The position numbers and the translations under genes were made by a program. A stretch of 10,496 bases of DNA, taken from positions 1 to 10,496 of the forward strand of contig USIZ01000025.1 in the NCBI GenBank assembly GCA_900554855.1, read 5' to 3'. The number at the start of each line of letters is the position of its first letter. Position 1 is the first letter of the stretch. Of this stretch, positions 1-5,895 are shown piece by piece. This DNA is from an uncultured Eubacteriales bacterium. GTDB taxonomy: Bacteria > Bacillota > Clostridia > Oscillospirales > Oscillospiraceae. A model generated the notes under the pieces. The model was not told the DNA's origin, did not search any database, and was given only the letters and a program-made list of their open reading frames with translations.

Positions 1-2
1 CG

Positions 3-158
3 AGGGCATGGAAAATCAACCACGCTCTGCTATGTGATATGGCCGGTTATCCGCTGACTTGTGCCCCCACCGCCTCTGAATTTATTGAGATTATCGCCTC
101 TTACATACTTCGTTCATCTCAGCCACAGCTACCGCTGCGGCCTCTTGTCATGCTTTAA
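3..158 (+). CDS. possible C-terminal fragment of an unrecognised protein, cut by the window edge
   Basis: From base 3 a rightward frame stays open for 51 codons and ends with TAA at 156-158. Its peptide begins RAWKINHALLCDMAGYPL and ends PLRPLVML. No start codon with a ribosome binding site is visible inside the window, so if real this is the tail of a gene beginning to the left. I do not recognise the family. The other two forward frames close early (TGA at 34-36 and 55-57), which mildly favours this one, but 51 open codons can occur by chance. Confidence 0.3.
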   Translation, partial: RAWKINHALLCDMAGYPLTCAPTASEFIEIIASYILRSSQPQLPLRPLVML

Positions 159-206
159 TTATTTCACGTCTTTCCTTTCTCTTTTTCACTTTTTGCTATT
201 GACTTT
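159..206. other. pyrimidine-rich gap with no gene
   Basis: The stretch is rich in C and T on the plus strand and leads up to the stop codon of the MarR gene. Just left of it, an 8-bp stem with a four-base loop (122-129 paired with 134-141, one G-U on the minus strand) could form. No T-run follows it on either strand, so I do not call a terminator. Confidence 0.4.
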
Positions 207-671
207 TTATAGCTGGTCTTTCCGTTTGAATTTCTCTGCTTCTCTGGTCATTTCTGTGTGCAGAAGACCAATATAGCGATCCGTCAGCGCGACCAGATAC
301 CGGCGTTCCTCCGGCGTCATCTGCTGGAGCGCCAGACACTCTGCACGGCGGATGGGCTCAATTTTCTCCTGAATGATTTTCTGCCCGGCTTCGGAGGGAC
401 GGATGTATTTACTGCGCCCCTTCCCGGGTTCCAGATAGACCAGACCCTTTTGGATCAGGTTGGCTACGGCGGAATTCACCGTCTGCTTGGGCAGGTTCCA
501 GTCGGTACACAGCCGGTGCTGATCCAGCTGCCGGTAGTCCTCGGCGAGCGCATAAAAGATATAGAACATGGTGTCCGTTAGATGCAGGGCCACAGCGATC
601 TCGTGATAAATGCCGTTGGACTCCCGATAAGATTGGTTCATGCGCTCAAGCGCGGCGTAAAATTCGTCCAT
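207..671 (-). CDS. MarR-family winged-helix transcriptional regulator
   Basis: A 154-residue DNA-binding repressor, the usual MarR length. The N-terminal helix (about 1-30) and C-terminal helices (about 95-145) would form the dimer interface. The winged helix-turn-helix spans roughly 35-93, with a recognition helix PKQTVNSAVANLIQKG (61-76) and a wing around EPGKGRSKYIRPSEAG (81-96). I chose the ATG at 671: the sequence GAGGTGA (683-677) sits five bases upstream as a ribosome binding site, and the in-frame GTG at 680 lies inside that site. The effector is not predictable from sequence. MarR proteins of this type often control an adjacent efflux gene, but none follows here before the window edge. 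Two matching operator-like sites flank or overlap its own promoter, which suggests autorepression. Confidence 0.9.
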   Translation of the reverse strand: MDEFYAALERMNQSYRESNGIYHEIAVALHLTDTMFYIFYALAEDYRQLDQHRLCTDWNLPKQTVNSAVANLIQKGLVYLEPGKGRSKYIRPSEAGQKIIQEKIEPIRRAECLALQQMTPEERRYLVALTDRYIGLLHTEMTREAEKFKRKDQL

Positions 672-690
672 ATGGGTCACCTCAGAATTA

Positions 691-746
691 AAATCCGAAA
701 CCGGACTTATGATCTCGAAGTCGCATTATAGTCCGATTTCGGATTT
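691..746. promoter_or_regulatory. paired MarR-type operators (inverted repeat)
   Basis: Bases 691-707 (AAATCCGAAACCGGACT) and 730-746 are inverted copies matching at 16 of 17 positions. Each copy is itself nearly palindromic: TCCG-N4-CGGA at 695-706, and TCCGA-TT-TCGGA at 732-743. The distal copy fills the spacer between -35 and -10 of the MarR promoter. The proximal copy lies just downstream of the predicted transcription start. This is the layout expected for a repressor dimer binding two sites. The assignment to this MarR protein is inferred from position. Confidence 0.7.
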
Positions 747-753
747 GTGTCAA
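725..753 (-). promoter_or_regulatory. consensus sigma-A promoter of the MarR gene
   Basis: On the minus strand, TTGACA (753-748) and TATAAT (730-725) are both perfect consensus hexamers, separated by exactly 17 bases. Transcription would start near 718, about 47 bases upstream of the ATG at 671. A promoter this strong in front of a repressor gene implies that it is normally held down. The spacer is occupied by one copy of the operator-like repeat. Confidence 0.9.
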
Positions 754-914
754 GCGCAAAAAATTTAACATGGATTTTACGTCTTTCTGGTTTTGGATTT
801 AAGATGGATTTTATATTCTTTGAGCATAGAGATAACATTCGTTGAAAAAGGGAAAAACAAAGAGATAAGCTCCACCCCATGTTTGCTTTCCCGTTGTTAA
901 AGGAGAAGAAACAA

Positions 915-2663
915 ATGGATATTTTTAATGTACTGACGCTGATCGGCGGCCTGTGTCTGTTCCTGTTCGGCATGAACGTTATGGGTGAGTCGTTAGAGAA
1001 GCGGGCGGGCAGCGGCCTGAAAACCCTGCTGGGCCGACTGACTACCGGTAAAATGGCCGGATTCCTGACGGGCCTGGGTGTCACGGCAGTGATCCAGTCC
1101 TCCTCGGCCACGACCGTTATGGTGGTCGGCTTCGTCAACTCCGGTCTTATGACGCTGAAGCAGGCGATCAACGTGATTATGGGCGCCAATGTGGGTACCA
1201 CGGTGACCGCATGGCTGCTGAGTCTGACCGGTATTCAGGGCGACAACCTGGTTGTCTGTCTGCTGAAGCCCAGTTCCTTCACTCCGATTTTGGCGCTCAT
1301 CGGCATTCTGCTCTATATGGGCAGCAAGTCCGGCAAGAAGAAGGACACCGGCATGATCTTGCTGGGCTTTGCCACGCTGATGTTCGGCATGGAGACCATG
1401 TCCGGCGCGGTGTCCGGCCTGAGTGAAGTGCCCCAGTTCCGCAACATTCTTATCATGTTTTCCAACCCGGTGCTGGGCGTGCTGGCCGGTGCAGTGCTGA
1501 CCGGTATCATTCAGTCCTCCTCTGCCTCCGTCGGTATTTTGCAGGCGCTGGCCTCTACGGGTCAGGTGACCTATGGCAGTGCGATCCCCATCATCATGGG
1601 TCAGAACATCGGCACCTGCGTCACTGCTCTGCTCTCCTCTGTGGGTACCAATAAGAACGCCCGCCGGGCGGCTGTGGTGCATCTTACATTTAATATCATT
1701 GGCACCGTCATCTGGCTGACCGTGTTCTGCATCCTGAATACCGTGTTCAAGTTTGCGTTTGTGGCATTGCCTGCGGATCAGATGGGCATTGCCATCGTGC
1801 ACAGCGTCTTCAATGTGCTTTGTACCGCGCTGCTGCTGCCCGCCACCGGCCTGCTGGAGAAGTTCTCCCGCATTGTCATTCCGGACGGTAAGACTGAGGA
1901 GCACAAGACTGAGCTGGATCAGCGGTTGATGGCCACGCCCTCCATCGCCATTGAGCGCTGCCGCGTCGTCACCGGCGAGATGGCGACCAACGCGGTGGAC
2001 GCTCTCAAGAGTGCCGTGGAGCAGGTAGAGCATTTTGACCCGGAGTGCGCCGCGCACATCCGGACGCAGGAGGAGGAGACCGACCGCTATGAAGATGATC
2101 TGGGAACCTATCTGGTCAAGCTGAGTACCCACGCCATGAGTGATCAGGACAGCACCGAATCGGCCAAGCTGCTCCATGTGATCGGCGATTTTGAGCGTAT
2201 CTCCGACCATGCGGTCAACATTCTGGAATCGGCGGAGGAGATCCGGGAGAAGAAGATCACCTTTCCCGATGAGGCGGAGCGGGAGCTCCGGCTGTTGATG
2301 GGCGCGGTGGACGAGTGCCTTGACCTGACGCTGGCCGCCTTCCTCAAGGATGACATGGACTCCGCCCGGCGGGTGGAGCCGCTGGAGCAGGTCATAGACG
2401 TGCTTCACAACCAGCTTCGCTCCCGTCAGGTGCTTCGGCTCCAGCAGGGAGTGTGCACGATCGAGGACGGATTTGTCTGGACGGATCTGCTGACCAGTCT
2501 GGAACGGGTCAGCGACCACTGTTCCAATATCGCCGGCTGTGTGCTGGAGATGGCCCATGCCAGCCTCGGCCTGCACGAATTCTTGAGCGACGTGCGCCGG
2601 GAGGATCCGGAGTACGGCGTGCACTATGACGAGTACGCCCGGAAATACGCGCTGATGGACTGA
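915..2663 (+). CDS. Na+/phosphate cotransporter with C-terminal PhoU-like domain (NptA/YjbB type)
   Basis: A 582-residue membrane protein expected to couple sodium to inorganic phosphate movement across the cytoplasmic membrane. The transport part (about 1-320) contains the family's inverted-repeat signature twice, each with QSSSA: VIQSSSATT at 60-68 and IIQSSSASV at 199-207. Each is followed by an IMGxNxGT segment (88-95 and 227-234). Residues about 340-560 form a helical PhoU-like domain with the repeated acidic signature FERISDHAVNI (426-436) and LERVSDHCSNIA (529-540). I chose the ATG at 915, nine bases after AGGAG (901-905), over the ATG at 879, which has no ribosome binding site. The next gene's ribosome binding site overlaps this stop codon, so the two are coupled. 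Direction of transport cannot be read from sequence; some PhoU-tailed members are thought to export phosphate. Confidence 0.93.
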   Translation: MDIFNVLTLIGGLCLFLFGMNVMGESLEKRAGSGLKTLLGRLTTGKMAGFLTGLGVTAVIQSSSATTVMVVGFVNSGLMTLKQAINVIMGANVGTTVTAWLLSLTGIQGDNLVVCLLKPSSFTPILALIGILLYMGSKSGKKKDTGMILLGFATLMFGMETMSGAVSGLSEVPQFRNILIMFSNPVLGVLAGAVLTGIIQSSSASVGILQALASTGQVTYGSAIPIIMGQNIGTCVTALLSSVGTNKNARRAAVVHLTFNIIGTVIWLTVFCILNTVFKFAFVALPADQMGIAIVHSVFNVLCTALLLPATGLLEKFSRIVIPDGKTEEHKTELDQRLMATPSIAIERCRVVTGEMATNAVDALKSAVEQVEHFDPECAAHIRTQEEETDRYEDDLGTYLVKLSTHAMSDQDSTESAKLLHVIGDFERISDHAVNILESAEEIREKKITFPDEAERELRLLMGAVDECLDLTLAAFLKDDMDSARRVEPLEQVIDVLHNQLRSRQVLRLQQGVCTIEDGFVWTDLLTSLERVSDHCSNIAGCVLEMAHASLGLHEFLSDVRREDPEYGVHYDEYARKYALMD

Positions 2664-2673
2664 GGTGACGGAT

Positions 2674-3630
2674 ATGAAACAGGCAGAGCTGTTTGCGGAA
2701 AATCATGAACGGCTCAGCGCACGCTTTTTCGAGCGCCGCACACTGCTGAGCCGGGCGGGGGCTATGCTGCTCACTGCCGCCGGGCGAAAGATCGAAGCGC
2801 ATCGGCTGAACCGGGCTGCGGCGGCGGGCCGGACGCTGTTGGAGCGGGAGGGCCTGCACGACCCGGAGCTGCTCCCACTGGTCAGTGCGTTTCTTCTGCT
2901 GGACGGCGATATGGATCGCTTCGTGTTTCGTCTGCGCCGGGGGCTGCGGGCACTAAAACGGGAGTTCTTCCCCTCGACCCAGCTGCTCTGGGGTGGGTGC
3001 CTGATGGCTCTGCTGGGACAGGATGGCGCGGACTATGATGCGCTGAGTGCGAAAACAAAGAAAATTTATACCGAAATGGAACACTTGCAGCCCTTCTGCA
3101 CGACGTATCAGGATATTCCGATCTGTGTGCTCTATGCCCTGCGGGGTGCGGACAGTGCGGATGATCGGCTGGCAGAGTGCGTACAGCGGCTCAAGCCGGT
3201 GTTCCGCCTGCGCAACTCCGTGCAGGCCCTGGCGCAGGTGTTGGCGGTCTGGCCGGACAGCGAGGCGCGCTGTGCGCAGGCGCTGGAGCTCTACCGCAGC
3301 TTTGTGACCGATGGTCTGCGGCTGGGACGTGGCATTTCGCTGACCGCACTGGGCGTGCTGGCCGGGGCGGACGTTCCGGCACAGCAGCTGGCGGAGCGGA
3401 CGGCGGAGATCTGCCATGAGCTGGATCATGTCGACGGATTGAATATCTGGGGCATCAGCCGAAAAGAGCGGCTGCTCTGGAGCGCAATGCTGGCCGCTCT
3501 GGAACGGCAGGAGGATCAGCCCACTCAGGCCGGGCGAGATGCGCTGACGGCGGGCATACTGGCTGTGGCGGCGGTGCATACGCCGGACGCCCTGCCCGGG
3601 GCGGAACAGCCAGGGGAATTTACATTGTAA
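2674..3630 (+). CDS. uncharacterised helical protein, possibly DUF4003-like
   Basis: A 318-residue, arginine- and leucine-rich protein with no signal peptide and no convincing membrane segment, so probably cytoplasmic. It looks almost entirely helical. Short features include FRLRRGLRALKREFFPSTQL (84-103) and a repeat-like middle region around 150-230. The general layout resembles the uncharacterised Firmicutes family DUF4003, but I cannot confirm that by eye and no catalytic motif stands out. The start is the ATG at 2674. TGAGGTGA (2661-2668), which includes the stop codon of the phosphate transporter gene, is its ribosome binding site, so translation should be coupled. An in-frame GTG at 2665 lies within that site and is unlikely to be used. 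Tight coupling suggests a role linked to the transporter; this is inference. Confidence 0.85.
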   Translation: MKQAELFAENHERLSARFFERRTLLSRAGAMLLTAAGRKIEAHRLNRAAAAGRTLLEREGLHDPELLPLVSAFLLLDGDMDRFVFRLRRGLRALKREFFPSTQLLWGGCLMALLGQDGADYDALSAKTKKIYTEMEHLQPFCTTYQDIPICVLYALRGADSADDRLAECVQRLKPVFRLRNSVQALAQVLAVWPDSEARCAQALELYRSFVTDGLRLGRGISLTALGVLAGADVPAQQLAERTAEICHELDHVDGLNIWGISRKERLLWSAMLAALERQEDQPTQAGRDALTAGILAVAAVHTPDALPGAEQPGEFTL

Positions 3631-3654
3631 TAGCAGGGGCAAGCATTCAAAACG

Positions 3655-3685
3655 GGCAGAGACGGTTCTTCTCTGCCTGCTTTTT
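3655..3685 (+). terminator. intrinsic terminator after the phosphate transporter operon
   Basis: GGCAGAGA (3655-3662) pairs perfectly with TCTCTGCC (3670-3677) around a seven-base loop. TGC then TTTTT (3681-3685) follows. It lies 25 bases after the stop codon at 3630 and closes the two-gene transcript. Confidence 0.85.
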
Positions 3686-3725
3686 GTCACAAAAAAATTT
3701 TGACTGCCGGGTTCACAAAAAAGGA

Positions 3726-3753
3726 TTGACTTTTTTGAAAAATCAGGTATACT
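3726..3753 (+). promoter_or_regulatory. sigma-A promoter of the desulfoferrodoxin gene
   Basis: TTGACT (3726-3731) and TATACT (3748-3753) are separated by 16 bases, and the spacer has T- and A-tracts. The predicted start lies near 3760, at the edge of the Fur/PerR-like box that follows. Confidence 0.8.
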
Positions 3754-3761
3754 AACATTAA

Positions 3762-3782
3762 CAATAATAATTATCGTTATTG
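3762..3782. promoter_or_regulatory. Fur/PerR-like operator candidate
   Basis: A 21-base imperfect palindrome with outer arms CAATAA and TTATTG and an AT-rich core; 16 of 20 non-central positions are symmetric. Read as hexamers it is AATAAT-AATTAT-CGTTAT, similar to the repeated NATAAT units of Fur-family boxes. The left half of a 7-1-7 reading fits well (6 of 7) and the right half only moderately (4 of 7). It overlaps the predicted transcription start, where a repressor would block. In Clostridium acetobutylicum the Fur-family repressor PerR controls desulfoferrodoxin, which makes PerR the first candidate. Confidence 0.45.
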
Positions 3783-3802
3783 AAACGAAAGGAGTTTTCC
3801 CT

Positions 3803-4177
3803 ATGAAGTTCTACATCTGTTCTCATTGCGGCAATATCATCGCCTACGTCAAGGATCAGGGCGTTCCCGTCATGTGCTGCGGCCAGAAGATGGAGGAGTT
3901 GGTGCCCAACACCACCGATGCCGCCGTGGAGAAGCATGTTCCCGTGATCTCCGTGGAGGGCAATCAGGTCACTGTCAAGGTCAGCTCCGTGGAGCACCCC
4001 ATGGCGGATGTGCACTACATCGAGTGGATTGCGCTGGAGACCCGGCAGGGCAATCAGCGCAAGCCCCTGCATCCCGGCGAGAAGCCTGAGGCAGTGTTTG
4101 CACTGACCGACGGCGACGAGGTCGTGGCCGCCTATGCCTACTGCAACCTGCATGGACTGTGGAAGGGCACGCTGTAA
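3803..4177 (+). CDS. dfx: desulfoferrodoxin (superoxide reductase)
   Basis: A 124-residue cytoplasmic enzyme that reduces superoxide to hydrogen peroxide without making oxygen, the typical defence of strict anaerobes. The N-terminal desulforedoxin-like domain carries all four cysteines of an Fe(Cys)4 centre: C6, C9, C25 and C26. The C-terminal domain has the full set of ligands for the active iron: H45, H65, H71, C114 and H117. The conserved E43-K44 pair just before H45 helps protonate the peroxide intermediate. It is therefore a two-iron desulfoferrodoxin and not a one-iron neelaredoxin. AAGGAG (3789-3794) lies eight bases before the ATG. It appears monocistronic, with its own promoter and a candidate Fur/PerR box upstream. 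No rubredoxin gene lies beside it, so its electron donor must be encoded elsewhere. Confidence 0.97.
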   Translation: MKFYICSHCGNIIAYVKDQGVPVMCCGQKMEELVPNTTDAAVEKHVPVISVEGNQVTVKVSSVEHPMADVHYIEWIALETRQGNQRKPLHPGEKPEAVFALTDGDEVVAAYAYCNLHGLWKGTL

Positions 4178-4191
4178 GCTGAAAATAAAGA

Positions 4192-4231
4192 GAAAAAAAG
4201 GAGCGCGTGTCGAGTTTCTCGACACGCGCTC
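4192..4231 (-). terminator. intrinsic terminator of the leftward alcohol dehydrogenase transcript
   Basis: A perfect 14-bp stem (4201-4214 with 4218-4231) has a three-base TTT loop. On the minus strand it is followed by C and then seven Ts (4199-4193), with more T-rich sequence beyond. That orientation terminates transcripts arriving from the dehydrogenase gene. On the plus strand no T-run follows, so it would serve the desulfoferrodoxin gene poorly. Confidence 0.75.
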
Positions 4232-4320
4232 TCTGCGAAGTGCTTGCGTGCAGACATCGCAGATAGAATTTTTCGACAGGCTGCCGGAAGGGGCGCTCCG
4301 ATGGAGCGCCCCTTCCGGCG
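4201..4320. repeat. cluster of three inverted repeats
   Basis: Three stem-loops stand in a row: a 14-bp perfect stem (4201-4231), a weaker one with arms TCTGCGA and TCGCAGA (4232-4238 with 4257-4263), and a perfect 17-bp stem with a GAT loop (4283-4299 with 4303-4319). Two related segments, TTTCTCGACA near 4215-4224 and TTTTTCGACA near 4269-4278, suggest internal duplication. The 17-bp stem has no T-run on either side and is not needed as a terminator. The block may be a dispersed fold-back element. Confidence 0.65.
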
Positions 4321-4362
4321 TTGGGATGAGAGATATGGAAAATGAGAGGGAGGATGTTTGCG

Positions 4363-5580
4363 TTAGAAATCGACCTCGGTATCGTAGTAGCAGCACTTGA
4401 GCAGCTTCTCCATCTCCTCCTGCGTGGGAATACGGGGGTTAGATCCGGTGCAGGCGTCGCCGATGGCGTTCTTGGCGATCTCGGGCAGGCGGGCGAGGAA
4501 CACATCCTCGGGGACAAAGCCCTGCTCGGTGGGATAGCTGTCAGGGCCATAGTGCTGGATGCAGTGGGGGATATTCAGATCATCGTTCATCTTGCGCAGA
4601 TAGGCGATGAGCAGCTTGACCTTTTCGTCATCATTGGCGCCGCCCAGTCCCATGTAGTCGGCAATGTGGCCGTAACGCTCCTTGGCGGTGGGATCCTTGG
4701 CGTTGAAGGCGATGACCTTGGGCAGATACATGGCATTGGCTGCGCCATGAATAATGTGGGCGCCGTAGTCGGCAAAGGCTGCGCCGGTCTTGTGCGCCAT
4801 GGAGTGGACGATGCCCAGCAGTGCGTTGGAAAATGCCATGCCGGCCAGACACTGGGCGTTGTGCATGCTGTCACGCTTAGCCATGTCACCGTTGTAGGAG
4901 TCCACCAGATCGCGCTGGATCATCTTGATGGCCCAGATGGCGAGCGGATCGGTGAAATCGCAGTTGGCGGTGGACACATAAGCTTCAATGGCGTGGGTCA
5001 TGGCGTCCATGCCGGTGTGGGCGACCAGCTTCTTGGGCATGGTCTCGGCCAGATCGGGATCAACGATGGCCACATCGGGGGTGATCTCAAAGTCGGCGAT
5101 GGGATACTTGATGCCCTTGGAGTAGTCGGTGATGATGGAGAAGGCGGTGACTTCGGTGGCGGTGCCGGAGGTGGAGGAGATGGCGCAGAAATGAGCCTTC
5201 TTTCTCAGCTTGGGAATGCCGAACACCTTGCACATGTCCTCGAAGGTGATGTCGGGATACTCGTATTTGATCCACATGGCCTTGGCTGCGTCGATGGGGG
5301 AGCCGCCGCCCATGGCAATGATCCAGTCGGGCTGGAAGGCCTCCATGGCCGCCGCGCCCTTCATGACAGTCTCTACGCTGGGATCGGGCTCGATGCCTTC
5401 AAACAGCTGGACTTCCATGCCTGCTTCCTTCAGGTAGCTGACTGCCCGGTCCAGGAAGCCAAACTTCTTCATGGAGCCGCCGCCGACGCAGATGATGGCC
5501 TTTTTGCCCTCAAAGGTCTTCAGCGCTTCCAGAGCGCCCTTGCCGTGGTACAGGTCCCGGGGGAGAGTGAATCTTGCCAT
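4363..5580 (-). CDS. iron-containing (group III) alcohol dehydrogenase
   Basis: A 405-residue cytoplasmic oxidoreductase that interconverts an aldehyde and an alcohol with NAD(P)H, normally to dispose of fermentative reducing power. The N-terminal dinucleotide domain contains AMGGGSPIDAAKA (89-101) and the SSTSGTATEVT segment (135-145). The C-terminal helical domain carries the iron ligands D192 and H196 in GMDAMTHAIEA, H259 in VHSMAHKTG, and H278 in HIIHGAANA. By memory of FucO, the gap between the last two histidines is five residues longer here (ADYGA region), a pattern I associate with clostridial relatives. AGGAGG (5594-5589) is eight bases before the ATG. It has its own promoter with a Rex-type site, and a palindrome cluster serves as terminator. 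The substrate cannot be fixed; butanol- or ethanol-type dehydrogenases are the nearest roles. Confidence 0.93.
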   Translation of the reverse strand: MARFTLPRDLYHGKGALEALKTFEGKKAIICVGGGSMKKFGFLDRAVSYLKEAGMEVQLFEGIEPDPSVETVMKGAAAMEAFQPDWIIAMGGGSPIDAAKAMWIKYEYPDITFEDMCKVFGIPKLRKKAHFCAISSTSGTATEVTAFSIITDYSKGIKYPIADFEITPDVAIVDPDLAETMPKKLVAHTGMDAMTHAIEAYVSTANCDFTDPLAIWAIKMIQRDLVDSYNGDMAKRDSMHNAQCLAGMAFSNALLGIVHSMAHKTGAAFADYGAHIIHGAANAMYLPKVIAFNAKDPTAKERYGHIADYMGLGGANDDEKVKLLIAYLRKMNDDLNIPHCIQHYGPDSYPTEQGFVPEDVFLARLPEIAKNAIGDACTGSNPRIPTQEEMEKLLKCCYYDTEVDF

Positions 5581-5767
5581 AATAATTACCTCCTATGTCG
5601 TTTCGTCCGCAGGGGGGATGCGGCCGGTTGTTAACGGAGCTTGCTTCCGCTGTGCTGCTATCTTATCGAAAATCAGCGGGGAAATGCTTGTCTTGTTTCA
5701 CAAAACTGATCGTAGAATCGTGAGGTTGAGACAAAAATTTGAAAGTTGCGCGCCGCACTCTCTTCGA

Positions 5768-5785
5768 TTGTTATTTTATTAACAA
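5768..5785. promoter_or_regulatory. Rex-type redox operator over the alcohol dehydrogenase promoter
   Basis: On the minus strand the site reads TTGTTAATAAAATAACAA. It matches the Firmicutes Rex consensus TTGTTAA-N4-TTAACAA at 13 of 14 defined positions, with the correct 18-base length. It covers the whole -10 hexamer (5778-5773) and part of the spacer. Rex is known to repress adh and butanol genes in clostridia and to release when NADH rises. No rex gene lies in the window. Confidence 0.75.
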
Positions 5786-5801
5786 AGCGGGCGAAAGTCA
5801 A
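5773..5801 (-). promoter_or_regulatory. sigma-A promoter of the alcohol dehydrogenase gene
   Basis: On the minus strand TTGACT (5801-5796) and TAAAAT (5778-5773) are separated by exactly 17 bases. The predicted start near 5766 gives an untranslated leader of about 185 bases before the ATG at 5580. Confidence 0.8.
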
Positions 5802-5830
5802 CAGCGGAGCTATATGGCTTTTGCAGGGGG

Positions 5831-5850
5831 TTATATCAGTGCTGATATAA
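5831..5850. promoter_or_regulatory. 20-base perfect palindrome upstream of the dehydrogenase promoter
   Basis: TTATATCAGTGCTGATATAA has two perfect nine-base arms around TG. Its centre lies about 74 bases upstream of the predicted dehydrogenase start, near the place where LysR-type activators usually bind. The LysR gene is immediately adjacent. It sits beyond the LysR terminator hairpin and has no T-run, so it is more likely a protein-binding site than a terminator. Confidence 0.6.
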
Positions 5851-5895
5851 CGAAATACCGGCCCCGTACAGATGAAGTACAGGGCCGGTTTCGTT
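5851..5895 (-). terminator. probable terminator hairpin after the LysR gene
   Basis: On the minus strand a 13-bp stem (5889-5877 with 5869-5857, one G-U pair) encloses a seven-base loop. It can be lengthened by AACGAAA/TTTCGTT pairing past a two-base bulge. It starts at the LysR stop codon (5896-5894). The run after the stem (ATTTCGTTAT) is only moderately T-rich, so termination may be partial. Confidence 0.65.

Noticed and set aside
122..141. Hairpin as a terminator for the MarR gene
   Set aside because: The 8-bp stem is not followed by a T-run on either strand.
765..803. Possible Pho-box-like repeats (TTAACA at 765, TTTACG at 776, TTTAAG at 798, in 11-base register) upstream of the phosphate transporter
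   Set aside because: Only the first unit fits well, the 787 position is missing, and no clear promoter could be placed relative to them. Too weak to call.
812..817. TATATT as a -10 for the phosphate transporter gene
   Set aside because: No acceptable -35 at 16-18 bases upstream, so I leave this promoter unassigned.
993..2624. Long minus-strand frame of 543 codons opposite the phosphate transporter
   Set aside because: It is the antisense of a clear QSSSA/PhoU transporter. The peptide is histidine-, glutamine- and glycine-rich with no family signature, as expected from a GC-rich shadow frame.
4283..4319. 17-bp hairpin as an intrinsic terminator
   Set aside because: Neither strand has a T-run after the stem; it is better described as part of the palindrome cluster.
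4342..5634. Long plus-strand frame of 430 codons opposite the alcohol dehydrogenase
   Set aside because: It mirrors the real dehydrogenase, runs into the terminator hairpins, and has low-complexity Gly/His/Val composition.
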